The notes under the pieces were generated by a model. It searched no databases. It worked only from the letters and a program-made list of their open reading frames with translations, and was not told the origin of the DNA. The position numbers were made by a program, and so were the translations under genes. A DNA stretch of 64,000 bases from positions 2,294,001 to 2,358,000 of the forward strand of contig NZ_CP094824.1 of NCBI RefSeq assembly GCF_025561425.1. The letters run 5' to 3'. Source of the DNA: Mammaliicoccus sciuri (GTDB lineage Bacteria > Bacillota > Bacilli > Staphylococcales > Staphylococcaceae). Shown here one piece after another: positions 18,094-26,470 of this stretch. Position 1 is the stretch's first letter. Each line of letters starts with the position of its first letter.

Positions 18094-18601
18094 TTATTCA
18101 CTAAAGTAATACACGTTGCCTTCTCCGTCGTAATCATCTAGTTCTGGGTTATGTTTAAATCCTAATTTTTCTGCGGTCTTTATTGAAGGTGTGTTTTCTT
18201 TTTTAGTTAATGCTACGATTTTATATTGGTTATTTGTTAATTCTTTGACGTGCTCGATTATTTTTCTACTTGCTTCTGATACGAGTCCTTGTTGTGTTTC
18301 TGCAGCTTCTATTCGATAGTAAATATTCAAATATGTTTGTCCTAATATTTCTTTATACTGCAACCCACATACGCCAAACGGGAGATAATGGTCTTTTTTT
18401 AATCAAGACGTAATATCCAAATCTATGGTCTTCATAATGTTTAATCCATTGATCTAATGTTTCTCTAAAAGCTTCTATTGTTGTTACTGGACCTGCTGGA
18501 TTGTATTTTTGATTTGCTGGATCATGATGAACTTCAAATAATTTTTCAAGATATGTATATGCTGGGGGTACGAGCTTGATTCTTTCCGTTTCTAATATCA
18601 T
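18094..18601 (-). pseudogene. GNAT acetyltransferase gene with a single-base frameshift
   Basis: Two overlapping frames, 18601-18353 and 18363-18094, encode the two halves of one RimJ/RimL-type acetyltransferase. The first begins ILETERIKLVPPAYTYLEK and the second carries NIYYRIEAAETQQG and the C-terminal TAEKLGFKH. They join if one A is removed from the run of seven As (Ts at 18394-18400), giving KKDHYLPFGVCGLQYKE across the junction. The gene is therefore either recently inactivated, phase-variable at the A-run, or misread in the assembly. It heads the run that continues with the grpB-like gene. Confidence 0.8.
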
Positions 18602-18693
18602 TGTAATGACTCCTTTTTAGTTACAATTTAGTTATTTAATATTATAACATTAAGCATCTCATATTGGGAGGTCGTAGATATTTTTATGCATAC

Positions 18694-18729
18694 AAAAAAG
18701 CATGAGCAGTTACTTATGCTCATGCTTTT
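18694..18729 (-). terminator. terminator of the S14/CobW operon
   Basis: Stem aaaaagcatgagca paired with tgctcatgcttttt on the reverse strand, with a T-run, 4 bases after the stop codon of the CobW-type gene. Confidence 0.85.
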
Positions 18730-18732
18730 AAC

Positions 18733-19935
18733 TTATACTGTTGATAGTTGCCATTTGTAAGGCTCGTTTAGTTTTGTCCAATCTGCATCAATTTCTTCTG
18801 AATTCAATAAACATTGATCTAATGCTTTTGTAATTTCTTCTTTATTTAAGTCACTACCGATAACGACAAATTGTGTTTCTCTGTCTCCATATTCTGGATC
18901 CCAATCAGCTTTAATTTCTGGTCTAGAAGCAAAGATTTCTTGTTTCTCTTCTTCTTTCATTGCATCAACCCAGAATGTAATTGGATGAATATTTACAAAA
19001 GAACCTGCCTGAGAAAATAGACATGCCACGTGATTATATTGAGCTAACCAAACAATACCTTTAGCTCTTATAATATTCGTTGGCATATTTTCCATCCATT
19101 GATTAAATCTTTCTGCATGAAATGGTAGTCTTCTCTTGTAGACAAATGATGAAATACCATATTCTTCAGTTTCTGGCGTATGATTCGCATGACCACCTTC
19201 AGTTAGTTCTTTAATCCACCCAGCTGATTGACTTGCATCTTCAAAATTAAATAAACCTGTATTGAGCACTTCTTGAAGCGGTACATCTGCATAACTTGTC
19301 TTGATAAATTTCGCTTTAGGCTGTAACTTTTTCAAAACGATTTCCAATTGCTTTAAATCCTTTTCTTCTACTAAATCAGCTTTATTTAAAATAAGTACAT
19401 CACAAAATTCAATTTGGTCAATCAACAAGTCTGAAATAGAACGTTCATCTTCTTCACTGACGCCTTGGTCTCTATCTTTCAACAAATCTTCAGAATACAT
19501 ATCATGAATAAATCTATGTGCATCTACAACTGTAACCATCGTATCTAAACGACATATACTAGTTAAATCAATGCCTAATTCATCATCTATATATGAGAAT
19601 GTTTGGGCAACAGGTACTGGCTCTGAAATACCAGTTGATTCTATTACGATTTGATCGACATCTCCTCGTTTAGCTATCTTTTCGACTTCTATTAATAAAT
19701 CTTCTCTTAAAGTACAGCAAATACAGCCATTCGATAATTCTACTAATTTTTCGTCAGTTCGTGAAATACCTCCGCCTTGTATGACTAAATCTTTATCTAT
19801 ATTAATTTCACTCATATCATTTACAATGACTGCAATTTTTAATCCTTCTCTATTTTTCAAAATATTATTGAGCAGCGTTGTCTTTCCAGATCCTAAATAA
19901 CCACTCAATACTGTAACTGGTATTTTATTCAACAC
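18733..19935 (-). CDS. CobW/COG0523 family GTP-dependent metal chaperone (zinc-starvation type)
   Basis: A 400-residue G3E-family GTPase. Walker A is [15 protein letters not shown] (residues 12-26), the metal-binding motif is [12 protein letters not shown] (about 70-81, the CxCC signature), the switch/Walker B region is [13 protein letters not shown], and the G4 motif is LNKADL. A CobW_C domain occupies about 270-390. Such proteins hand zinc to client enzymes when zinc is scarce. It sits 45 bases after the S14 paralogue gene in one operon headed by a Zur box, which is what points to zinc rather than cobalt. AGGGG precedes the ATG. Confidence 0.87.
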   Translation of the reverse strand: MLNKIPVTVLSGYLGSGKTTLLNNILKNREGLKIAVIVNDMSEINIDKDLVIQGGGISRTDEKLVELSNGCICCTLREDLLIEVEKIAKRGDVDQIVIESTGISEPVPVAQTFSYIDDELGIDLTSICRLDTMVTVVDAHRFIHDMYSEDLLKDRDQGVSEEDERSISDLLIDQIEFCDVLILNKADLVEEKDLKQLEIVLKKLQPKAKFIKTSYADVPLQEVLNTGLFNFEDASQSAGWIKELTEGGHANHTPETEEYGISSFVYKRRLPFHAERFNQWMENMPTNIIRAKGIVWLAQYNHVACLFSQAGSFVNIHPITFWVDAMKEEEKQEIFASRPEIKADWDPEYGDRETQFVVIGSDLNKEEITKALDQCLLNSEEIDADWTKLNEPYKWQLSTV

Positions 19936-19980
19936 TTTTCCCCTACCTTCTATCTATTTATCCCATATAAACCAAAAATC

Positions 19981-20250
19981 TTACCAACTTGATTTTTTCA
20001 ATCCAGGTATTTGACCTTTATGTGCGTATTCTCTTAAAGCGATTCTAGACATACCGAATTTTCTATATACACCTCTTGGTCTGCCAGTTACTTGGCATCT
20101 ACGCGTAATACGTGTAGGAGAAGCGTCTCTCGGTAATTTTTTCAAACCTTCGTAATCTTTATTAGCTTTTAATTCTTCACGTTTTTCACGGTATTTTTCA
20201 ACCATTTGAATTCTTTTTTGCTCTTTTGCAATTTTTGACTTCTTCGCCAT
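19981..20250 (-). CDS. rpsN: 30S ribosomal protein S14, zinc-free paralogue
   Basis: An 89-residue S14 of the form without the paired CxxC zinc ribbon. The segment [20 protein letters not shown] keeps only one of the four cysteines. In Firmicutes such paralogues replace the zinc-containing S14 during zinc limitation and free zinc from ribosomes. The start [11 protein letters not shown] at 20250 is chosen over a longer frame beginning at 20331 because AAAGGAG lies just upstream and the length matches the family. It is first in an operon with the CobW-type chaperone. Confidence 0.93.
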   Translation of the reverse strand: MAKKSKIAKEQKRIQMVEKYREKREELKANKDYEGLKKLPRDASPTRITRRCQVTGRPRGVYRKFGMSRIALREYAHKGQIPGLKKSSW

Positions 20251-20302
20251 TTTACATACTCCTTTTACTATTAAAATTTTTTGAAATAAATCATTTAGAT
20301 AT

Positions 20303-20338
20303 AAAGAGTGAGACGGTAAATGATGTCTCACTCTTTTG
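20303..20338. other. 12-bp stem-loop in the rpsN leader
   Basis: aaagagtgagac pairs perfectly with gtctcactcttt across a 10-base loop. It lies between the Zur-controlled promoter and the S14 gene. On the reverse strand no strong U-run follows (tttatatc), so it is either a leftover terminator or a leader attenuator. Confidence 0.6.
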
Positions 20339-20384
20339 AAATCGTATATTAAGTAAGTAAAGTAGCCATCTCATTTTCGGAGGT

Positions 20385-20405
20385 AAATCGTAATGACTAC
20401 GTTTT
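20385..20405 (-). promoter_or_regulatory. Zur box of the zinc-starvation operon
   Basis: The near-palindrome AAATCGTAATG/ACTACGTTTT matches the Firmicute Zur operator, in which AAATCGTAAT is followed after one base by its inverted repeat, with a few mismatches in the right arm. It covers the region immediately downstream of the -10 box at 20407-20412, so bound Zur would block initiation. Confidence 0.8.
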
Positions 20406-20406
20406 A

Positions 20407-20435
20407 ACTATAATACATGAATTTTTATTTGGCAA
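20407..20435 (-). promoter_or_regulatory. sigma-A promoter of rpsN/cobW operon
   Basis: On the reverse strand TTGCCA (20435-20430), 17 bases, TATAGT (20412-20407). The Zur box begins 2 bases further downstream. Confidence 0.75.
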
Positions 20436-20474
20436 GAGCAAATTTTTATTTTTCACGAGGATTTCAAGTTTAAG

Positions 20475-21766
20475 TTAGCCACCTATAATGACTGAGGTGT
20501 ACACAAGGGTTAACCGTATTCGAACCTGTTGAGGATTGATTGGTTTTAATCAATTAATACTCAACAGGTAACCAAAGCTAAGACTTTAGCTTTGGAAAGA
20601 TTCATACAGATTGAGGTGCTTTAAACTTTCTGCCATATTATGATGAGCTGTGTTGTAATTTAAAGTCTTTCTAGGATAGTCATTCATATATTGTTGTATG
20701 GCTTTTATGAAGCGTTTTTGAACATTGGATAAATCATGTGCTTTTGGAATAAAACGACGAATCATTTTATGTTGGTTTTCACTTGTCCCACGTTCATATG
20801 ATGAGAATGGATGTGTGAAGTATATTTCTATCATATGGCCAAATTCTTCATACAGCGATGCAAATTCTGAACCATTGTCAGATGTGATAGATTTGAAGAT
20901 TTTTGGTGCTTTTTCGCCTAAGGAGTCAAATAAGTTTTTCAATGCGTGAGACACTGCATCAGCACTTTTACTCTCTATTATTTCTAGTATTTCAAAACGC
21001 GTTTGTCTCTCAACAAGTGTTAAGATAACTGGCTTTGACTTGTCTTTAGTTCCTATTACGGTATCTATTTCCCAGTGACCAAAAGACTGACGTGATTCAA
21101 TTTCACTAGAACGTGTCTCAATACTTGGACCGAGCACTCGACTGTGTGGATGATTATGGTAGCTATTCTGAGTAGAATGACGTCTTTTTAATTTTTCTAG
21201 TAGATCAATATTCTTAGTTTCCATGATTTGTTGATCTATCCAAGCATATACTGTCGTTGTTGAAGGGATTTTTTCTCTTTCAAAACATTGTTCCTTGTGA
21301 GCATATGCCACGACTGCTTCAGGTGACCAGCGTTTCTTTTTCATGAGGTGATCTGCCCATGGAATAAATAATGGGTTCTTCTTCCATAAGGGCTGAGCAC
21401 CACATTGTTGTCTGTTTTGTCGATAACGTTGTTGACCTAGTGAAGAAAAATAAATTTGCGTCTCATATTCATAGACTTTATGTTGCTGTTTTTGTCGTTT
21501 AATTTGACGTGTTGTTCCTCGATGAATTTCGTTATTGATTGTTTGAGGTGCACGTCCTAATTCACGCGCGATTGCACGATTTGAAAAACCTAAATTTTTA
21601 AGTGTTTCTATTTGAACACGTTCTTCATAACTTAAGTGTGTTCCTTTATGGTTTGTCATGTTAGAATAAGTATGTGTCATGTGAATTCATTCCTTTATTG
21701 ATTTGGTCTGGTAGCCTCAATAATAACATGAAATTCACGTGGCGTTTTTTTGTCTAAAGGTGGCTA
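20475..21766 (-). mobile_element. IS30-family element
   Basis: About 1292 bp with imperfect inverted ends TTAGCCACCTATAATG and, inverted, TTAGCCACCTTTAGAC. It encloses one IS30-type transposase. No convincing target duplication was seen. A hairpin near 20536-20571 (cctgttgag with ctcaacagg) and another around ccaaagct/agctttgg at 20573-20596 lie behind the gene and probably end its transcript. Confidence 0.85.
20586..21680 (-). CDS. IS30-family transposase
   Basis: A 364-residue transposase. An N-terminal HTH (HLSYEERVQIETLKNLG, FSNRAIARELGRAPQTINNE) is followed by the DDE core with FGHWEIDTVIG, KSITSDNGSEFASLYE and SSYERGTSENQHKMIRRF. The length and motifs are normal for the IS30 family. 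It shows no frameshift, so it is potentially active. Confidence 0.93.
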   Translation of the reverse strand: MTHTYSNMTNHKGTHLSYEERVQIETLKNLGFSNRAIARELGRAPQTINNEIHRGTTRQIKRQKQQHKVYEYETQIYFSSLGQQRYRQNRQQCGAQPLWKKNPLFIPWADHLMKKKRWSPEAVVAYAHKEQCFEREKIPSTTTVYAWIDQQIMETKNIDLLEKLKRRHSTQNSYHNHPHSRVLGPSIETRSSEIESRQSFGHWEIDTVIGTKDKSKPVILTLVERQTRFEILEIIESKSADAVSHALKNLFDSLGEKAPKIFKSITSDNGSEFASLYEEFGHMIEIYFTHPFSSYERGTSENQHKMIRRFIPKAHDLSNVQKRFIKAIQQYMNDYPRKTLNYNTAHHNMAESLKHLNLYESFQS

Positions 21767-21830
21767 AGTTGATTATAAAATCCACCATTTTTATTTTTCA
21801 TTTAGATTTGATAATTAGAATCGAAAAAAA

Positions 21831-21865
21831 CAGAGTCTAAGACACGTAATATGTCCCAGACTCTG
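21831..21865 (-). terminator. terminator of the 185-residue membrane protein gene
   Basis: Stem cagagtctaagaca with tgtcccagactctg (one mismatch) followed by seven Ts on the reverse strand. Confidence 0.8.
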
Positions 21866-21872
21866 CTTATCT

Positions 21873-22430
21873 CTATTCAACTTTCCATACATTAAATCCA
21901 TGTAATTGGCTGTTTGCATCATATTTCAAATCTTCTTTACCATAAAAAGTATAGCTTTCGCCTTCTTCAAGTTTTTTATGATCATAATCTATAATATAAT
22001 ATGACACTTTATCGTCGCCACTACCTTTTGTAACTTCGACGATTTTATCACCTGCTTCACTATAGCTAATTTTATCAACCTTAGCATTTGTGATTTTTAA
22101 CAATTCGTTATGGCTATATGTTTCATTATTATACTTGTCATAATTAATCTCTTTAGAATGGTTCATTTTTTTCTGAACATATTCATTCGCTTGTGCTTCT
22201 GCTACGTGATCATCGAATTTAATTTTTGAATGATTATCTTGGACAGGTTCAGTTGAAACAATTCCAACAGCACAACCTAAAGTTAAAAAGAATAATATAA
22301 TGGTACTTAGCAACGGAATCCTGAACCTAGTATCTCTAATCGCTTTAACAACCGTCGTGCCTAACATCACAATAAAAGCTATTAATACTACAACTCCAAT
22401 AACGCTAAATATAAAACTTTCCATTTTCAT
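21873..22430 (-). CDS. hypothetical membrane protein
   Basis: A 185-residue protein with two N-terminal helices (FIFSVIGVVVLIAFIVMLGT and LLSTIILFFLTLGCAVGIVS) and an extracytoplasmic beta-rich domain ending GFNVWKVE. The membrane part resembles the N-terminus of the DUF4352 protein at 9956 in layout, but the DUF4352 signature is absent. Function is unknown. It has a terminator at 21831 and no partner gene. Confidence 0.6.
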   Translation of the reverse strand: MKMESFIFSVIGVVVLIAFIVMLGTTVVKAIRDTRFRIPLLSTIILFFLTLGCAVGIVSTEPVQDNHSKIKFDDHVAEAQANEYVQKKMNHSKEINYDKYNNETYSHNELLKITNAKVDKISYSEAGDKIVEVTKGSGDDKVSYYIIDYDHKKLEEGESYTFYGKEDLKYDANSQLHGFNVWKVE

Positions 22431-22755
22431 TACTCCCTTGATTTATTCACTATCATATTTGTACATATTAGGACATCTCAGCTAATATTTCATCTATTTT
22501 GTTTCAGTTTTCGAAATAAATCAATATTATGTTAAAGTATGAAAGCGTTAACCCAGTTGCTATATCAAGGATAGGTAAGTATTAAATTTTTTTATTGAAA
22601 AGTCACTGTTATTCTTTAAAATTAATATCTTCTAACACTTTTTCTACCGCTTCTTCTTGTAATTATTAGTATGATTGGTCTCTTGCTACTATTGTTTGAT
22701 ATCCAAATCTAATCAATCCATATAATACTCCCTCATTCCCGAAATAGGTATTCAC
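22431..22755 (-). other. gap holding a probable gene remnant
   Basis: Between the two flanking genes, the reverse strand from about 22745 to 22610 has two short pieces in different frames. One is FGNEGVLYGLIRFGYQTIVA and the other LQEEAVEKVLEDINFKE before a stop. Together they look like the end of a decayed protein gene that was not recognised. Nothing else was seen in the gap. Confidence 0.35.
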
Positions 22756-23475
22756 TTAATTTTTGTTTTTTCCTTCTTCATTCCATTGTTGATATTGTTT
22801 GATCATCTTATGAATGTTGCCTTCATAGTAGTTTTCAACTAAATCAACTATTGCTAAAAAGCTTTTCCAGTAATGAAACATAACATATGCATTATCATTA
22901 CTTTTATAAATTTCATATGTGAATGATTCTAAATTATTTTCATCATATTGTGATTTGTAATAATTAAATAATTCTGTTTCATACTGTATAATTTCTTTAA
23001 ATTCTTTGTCATTATATAAATAATACCTTGGTAAGAAAGTAACTAATCCTTCTTCAAACCATAAGTCATCTGATGATATGTCAAGATCATCAAATTCTGT
23101 TAAAAAGAAATCGCAATGGTGCGTAATTTCATGACCTAATATGCACAATATTTCTTTTTCTAAATAGTTATTAAATATGTTTTGAGTCGTTTCAGACATG
23201 TCACTTTTGATTTGACCATTTAAAAAGGTCTTCCAGCTTTCTTTTTCAATATTCATAAATATGCCTTTTTCATTTGTAAACGCTGGTACATTCTTCTTAA
23301 ATACATGCGTCATTACATAATCACTAGTCCATATGACATGTTCTGGCATGTCATTTAATTCGTAATCTTTTTTCAGAATATCAATATAATTTTCAATTTC
23401 ATCTATAAAATATTTTGCTATATTTTGAGTTTCTTCCGTATCATTTATTTCATCCATCATAAAAATAGATTTCAT
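22756..23475 (-). CDS. putative gluzincin-type zinc metallopeptidase
   Basis: A 239-residue soluble protein with no signal peptide. The motif LCILGHEITHHCDFF (about residue 132) is an HExxH zinc site. WFEEGLVTFLPRY, about 25-30 residues later, supplies the glutamate ligand expected of gluzincins. The rest is helical and acidic (DIEELKKDYEL-like). This pattern occurs in M1/M48-like and collagenase-related peptidases; the exact family was not recognised. It has no obvious operon partner. The ATG is followed by a plausible frame, with AAGGGGATA upstream. Confidence 0.6.
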   Translation of the reverse strand: MKSIFMMDEINDTEETQNIAKYFIDEIENYIDILKKDYELNDMPEHVIWTSDYVMTHVFKKNVPAFTNEKGIFMNIEKESWKTFLNGQIKSDMSETTQNIFNNYLEKEILCILGHEITHHCDFFLTEFDDLDISSDDLWFEEGLVTFLPRYYLYNDKEFKEIIQYETELFNYYKSQYDENNLESFTYEIYKSNDNAYVMFHYWKSFLAIVDLVENYYEGNIHKMIKQYQQWNEEGKNKN

Positions 23476-23594
23476 GTGTCTATCCCCTTACAAATATCAA
23501 TAAATATAGCATTAGTATTCATATTATAACAATATTCATTATCTTTTTATTCAATTGAATTAATTTCTACTTCATACTACGATCAATGCGCCTT

Positions 23595-23786
23595 TTATTG
23601 GTTATCTTTCTGGTAAAATCTTTGCTTTACCTTAGCATCAGGAAGCTTTGTCTTTACATAAGCGTATTTCTTTTTCATAAATGGATTTAATTGATCTGAT
23701 ACACCTTTAATCTCACTTGAGCCAGATGTACTAAATATAACAATTAATACACAACAACATAAAATGACAAATATATTAAAAAACAA
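23595..23786 (-). CDS. small hypothetical protein with N-terminal membrane helix, possibly frameshifted
   Basis: A 63-residue frame beginning at a TTG: FFNIFVILCCCVLIVIFSTS forms one membrane helix, then a basic tail follows (KKKYAYVKTKLPDAKVKQRF). A better start lies upstream in another frame: GGAGAG, then TTG AAA GGT TTA (LKGLLKGIV). That frame hits a stop in the T-run near 23780. One base lost or gained in the T-run would join both into a single 73-residue protein. No family was recognised. Confidence 0.4.
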   Translation of the reverse strand: MFFNIFVILCCCVLIVIFSTSGSSEIKGVSDQLNPFMKKKYAYVKTKLPDAKVKQRFYQKDNQ

Positions 23787-23970
23787 TACCTTTTAATAAA
23801 CCTTTCAATGTTATCTCTCCTTTCAAGTAAAATGATAGCATCATCTCACTTGAAATAGTCCTAACATTGTTGTCACAACAGGCTTCTAAGCTTACAATTT
23901 TGTAAGATTAAGTCTCTCTTATTAAAATACTGATGTGAACCCAAATATTTGAACTAAACAAATCAAAATA

Positions 23971-24489
23971 TTGGGGTGCATTCTAATGAGGAAAAAATAT
24001 GAATTTAAATTCAAACTAAAACTTGTAAAAGAATATTTAGAAGGACATCAAAGTTATAGAACAATTGCTTTAAAATATGGTATTTCAAGTTGGTCTGTCC
24101 TTCGGATTTGGGTCAATCAATATAAAGAGTTTGGAGAAGAAGGTTTAGAAATAAAAAGTAGAAATACTGTTTATACTAGCGAATTTAAATTATCTGTTTT
24201 AAAATTTAGACAAGAAAATATGTTGTCTTATCAAGATACTGCGAATCACTTTAGAATTATTAATCCTATTATCATTGCCAATTGGCAACATCAATTTGAT
24301 GAAAAGTGTCGTCTTGATATAGATAATAAACAAAAGGGACGATCTCACACTATGACTAAAAAACGATCTAAATCAGATAATAAAAATTTACCTTTAAATG
24401 AAAATGAACGTGAAGAACTTGAAAGACTTAGAAATGAAAATGAGACGTTAAAGGCAGGTATAGCTTATCAAAAAAGTTACAAGCCTTGA
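23971..24489 (+). CDS. IS3-family transposase OrfA (copy 2, altered 3' end)
   Basis: The same HTH protein as copy 1 except for a few residues (QKGRSHT for QKGQSHT) and the C-terminus. The run of six As gives CAA AAA AGT, so the protein ends QKSYKP instead of continuing 14 residues more. The slip heptamer is no longer in phase. Production of the OrfAB fusion should fail or need +1 or transcriptional slippage. Confidence 0.85.
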   Translation: MGCILMRKKYEFKFKLKLVKEYLEGHQSYRTIALKYGISSWSVLRIWVNQYKEFGEEGLEIKSRNTVYTSEFKLSVLKFRQENMLSYQDTANHFRIINPIIIANWQHQFDEKCRLDIDNKQKGRSHTMTKKRSKSDNKNLPLNENEREELERLRNENETLKAGIAYQKSYKP

Positions 24490-25393
24490 CCGACATTTAC
24501 GGAAGCAAAAATCAGAAATAGTAAAGGTCATTAAGGAACTAAATGAAACATATAATATACGATTAAGTATCTTATTTAAAGTCGCTCAAATAGCTAAATC
24601 TGTATACTATTATTGGATAAATAAATTTAGTAAAGCTGATAAAGATGAAACATTGATTCAAGTAATAAAAGAAATATGTGAAGAATCAAACCATACCTAT
24701 GGTTATCGTCGTGTTACACAAGCACTAAGAAATAGAGGTCTTATCGTAAATCATAAAAAAGTACTAAGAATTATGAAAGAACATAATCTAACTTGTACAA
24801 AGTTCACACATAGAGGTCGTAAGTATCGTTCCTTTAAAGGTAAAGTTGGTAAAGTAGCTCAAAATATATTAAATCGTAGATTTAAAACAAGTCTCCCATT
24901 TCAAAAAGTCGTAACAGATATTACAGAGTTCAAATTAATGAATGGTCAGAAATTATATTTATCACCTTTTATGGACTTATATAGTTCAGAGATTATCAGC
25001 TTTAAAATCTCAAGTCGTCCTACATTAGATATAGTCATCAATCCATTAAAAGAAATGATAAAGCGTCGTCCAAACCTAGATCATCGTTTAACGATTCATT
25101 CAGATCAAGGCTGGCATTATCAACATTCACAATACACTAGATTATTAAAAGACCATAAAATATTTCAGAGTATGTCTAGAAAAGGTAATTGTCTAGATAA
25201 TTCAGTTATGGAAAACTTTTTTGGGTTACTTAAACAAGAAATGTATTATGGCCAAGAATTTAAAGATTTTCAGGACCTTGAACAAGCTATTCATCGATAT
25301 ATCGATTTTTATAATAACGAAAGAATCAAATCAAAATTAAAAGGCTTATCTCCCAAAAATTACAGGAGACAAACCTTTGAAATAATATACTAA
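24476..25393 (+). CDS. IS3-family transposase OrfB part (copy 2)
   Basis: The integrase-core frame is intact and carries the same DDE motifs as copy 1. It is out of -1 register with orfA because of the single-base loss at 24470-24475. A TTG at 24653 is the only available internal start and has no clear ribosome site. The copy is therefore probably silent, though copy 1 might act on its ends in trans. Confidence 0.8.
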   Translation, partial: VTSLDRHLRKQKSEIVKVIKELNETYNIRLSILFKVAQIAKSVYYYWINKFSKADKDETLIQVIKEICEESNHTYGYRRVTQALRNRGLIVNHKKVLRIMKEHNLTCTKFTHRGRKYRSFKGKVGKVAQNILNRRFKTSLPFQKVVTDITEFKLMNGQKLYLSPFMDLYSSEIISFKISSRPTLDIVINPLKEMIKRRPNLDHRLTIHSDQGWHYQHSQYTRLLKDHKIFQSMSRKGNCLDNSVMENFFGLLKQEMYYGQEFKDFQDLEQAIHRYIDFYNNERIKSKLKGLSPKNYRRQTFEIIY

Positions 25394-25422
25394 TTAAGGT
25401 TTAGATTTTTGGGTTCAGTACA

Positions 25423-25686
25423 TACACCTAATATATTTCCAATTAACCCTGCTAATGTTATTAATACACCTACACCCGATAGAACAGATGCAATAACCGC
25501 TTTTCTATTTTTCTTATTGGTTTCATTAATACTTCTTTCAAGGTTGTTCATTGAAATTGTTAATTTGTCTTGAATAATATTTGGTAAATGATCAATCTTA
25601 TTGTTCAAAGTATCAAAACGTTCATCAACACGTTTTTCATATTGTTCAAATTCATTTCTCGTAACATATTCTGACATAATGAGCAC
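25423..25686 (-). pseudogene. small coiled-coil/TM protein, C-terminus cut by IS3 copy 2
   Basis: The N-terminal part reads YVTRNEFEQYEKRVDERFDT, then LNNKIDHLPNIIQDKL and a terminal membrane helix AVIASVLSGVGVLITLAGLI. This matches the layout of the 123-residue phage-borne protein at 41434 (ISRKEFEQFEKRIDDKFDNL). The last natural codons are replaced by eleven residues read from the IS end. GAGGTG lies upstream of the ATG at 25677. The loss is only at the extreme C-terminus, so some activity may remain. Confidence 0.7.
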
Positions 25687-25814
25687 CTCTCTTTTTTTAT
25701 ATTTTATAATTCATAAATATTATTGTCAAAAACTGTAAAACTAAAATAAGTATAATTTTTCCAATTCACATGATAAAATAATTTTAATTATTTTATACAG
25801 AACTGAGGGATATC

Positions 25815-26354
25815 ATGGGTGAAAATTGTGAATTACATATTAGACCTATTAAATTTGAAGATTTAAATAGTATATGGCAGATGGCTTTTAAGGACTCAAA
25901 CCCTGAATGGAAGTTATGGGATGCGCCTTATTTTCCTCATCATGCTATGTCGTATGATGATTTTTTGCTACAAAAGGATGATTGGATTAATGTTCCGAAT
26001 AGATGGGCTGTGATATACAACAATGAAGTTATTGGTACGGTCTCTTATTACTGGGAACATGAACCTTCTAAGTGGCTAGAGATGGGTATTTCAATCTATC
26101 AATCTGATAATTGGGGGAAAGGCATTGGCACTAATGTCATGCGTATGTGGATTGATCATTTATTCAATACTTTAGATATTGTTCGCGTTGGTTATACAAC
26201 TTGGTCAGGAAATAAAGGCATGATTAAAATTGGAGAACGTCTTGGCATGACGATGGAAGCTAGAATTAGAAAAGTAAGATATTATAACGGGACTTATTAT
26301 GACTCTATTAGAATGGGGCTTTTACGAGAAGAATGGCAAGATTTAAAGTCTTAA
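25815..26354 (+). CDS. GNAT family acetyltransferase (RimL-like)
   Basis: A 179-residue acetyltransferase. Motif A is WLEMGISIYQSDNWGKGIGT (about 93-112), followed by WSGNKGMIKIGERLGMTMEA and YYNGTYYDSIRMGLLREEW at the end, the pattern of RimJ/RimL and SpeG-like enzymes. The acceptor is unknown. CTGAGGG lies 6-8 bases before the ATG. It is a single gene. Confidence 0.87.
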   Translation: MGENCELHIRPIKFEDLNSIWQMAFKDSNPEWKLWDAPYFPHHAMSYDDFLLQKDDWINVPNRWAVIYNNEVIGTVSYYWEHEPSKWLEMGISIYQSDNWGKGIGTNVMRMWIDHLFNTLDIVRVGYTTWSGNKGMIKIGERLGMTMEARIRKVRYYNGTYYDSIRMGLLREEWQDLKS

Positions 26355-26411
26355 TCTAATACGTCATAATCATCATATGATAATATATTGTGCTTTTACA
26401 CAAGTTTATAC

Positions 26412-26441
26412 TTTACAAAATAGAACGTATGTTCGTATAAT
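26412..26441 (+). promoter_or_regulatory. SOS promoter with LexA operator
   Basis: TTTACA at 26412, 18 bases, TATAAT at 26436. Between the boxes, GAAC-GTAT-GTTC at 26423-26434 is an exact match to the Gram-positive LexA site GAAC-N4-GTTC. It precedes the Y-family polymerase gene by about 30 bases. Confidence 0.85.
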
Positions 26442-26470
26442 AAAAGTACAATATGACTAGGGTGATTTTT

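Larger units (their letters stand above)
23931..25422 (+). mobile_element. IS3-family (IS150-like) element, copy 2
   Basis: 1492 bp, one base shorter than copy 1 at 884-2376, otherwise nearly identical, in the opposite orientation. It is flanked by tac at 23928-23930 and 25423-25425. The missing base is one A of the slippery run (six at 24470-24475 instead of seven). This puts orfB in the +1 frame relative to orfA and removes the in-phase heptamer. The right end cuts the small coiled-coil gene at 25686. Confidence 0.92.
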
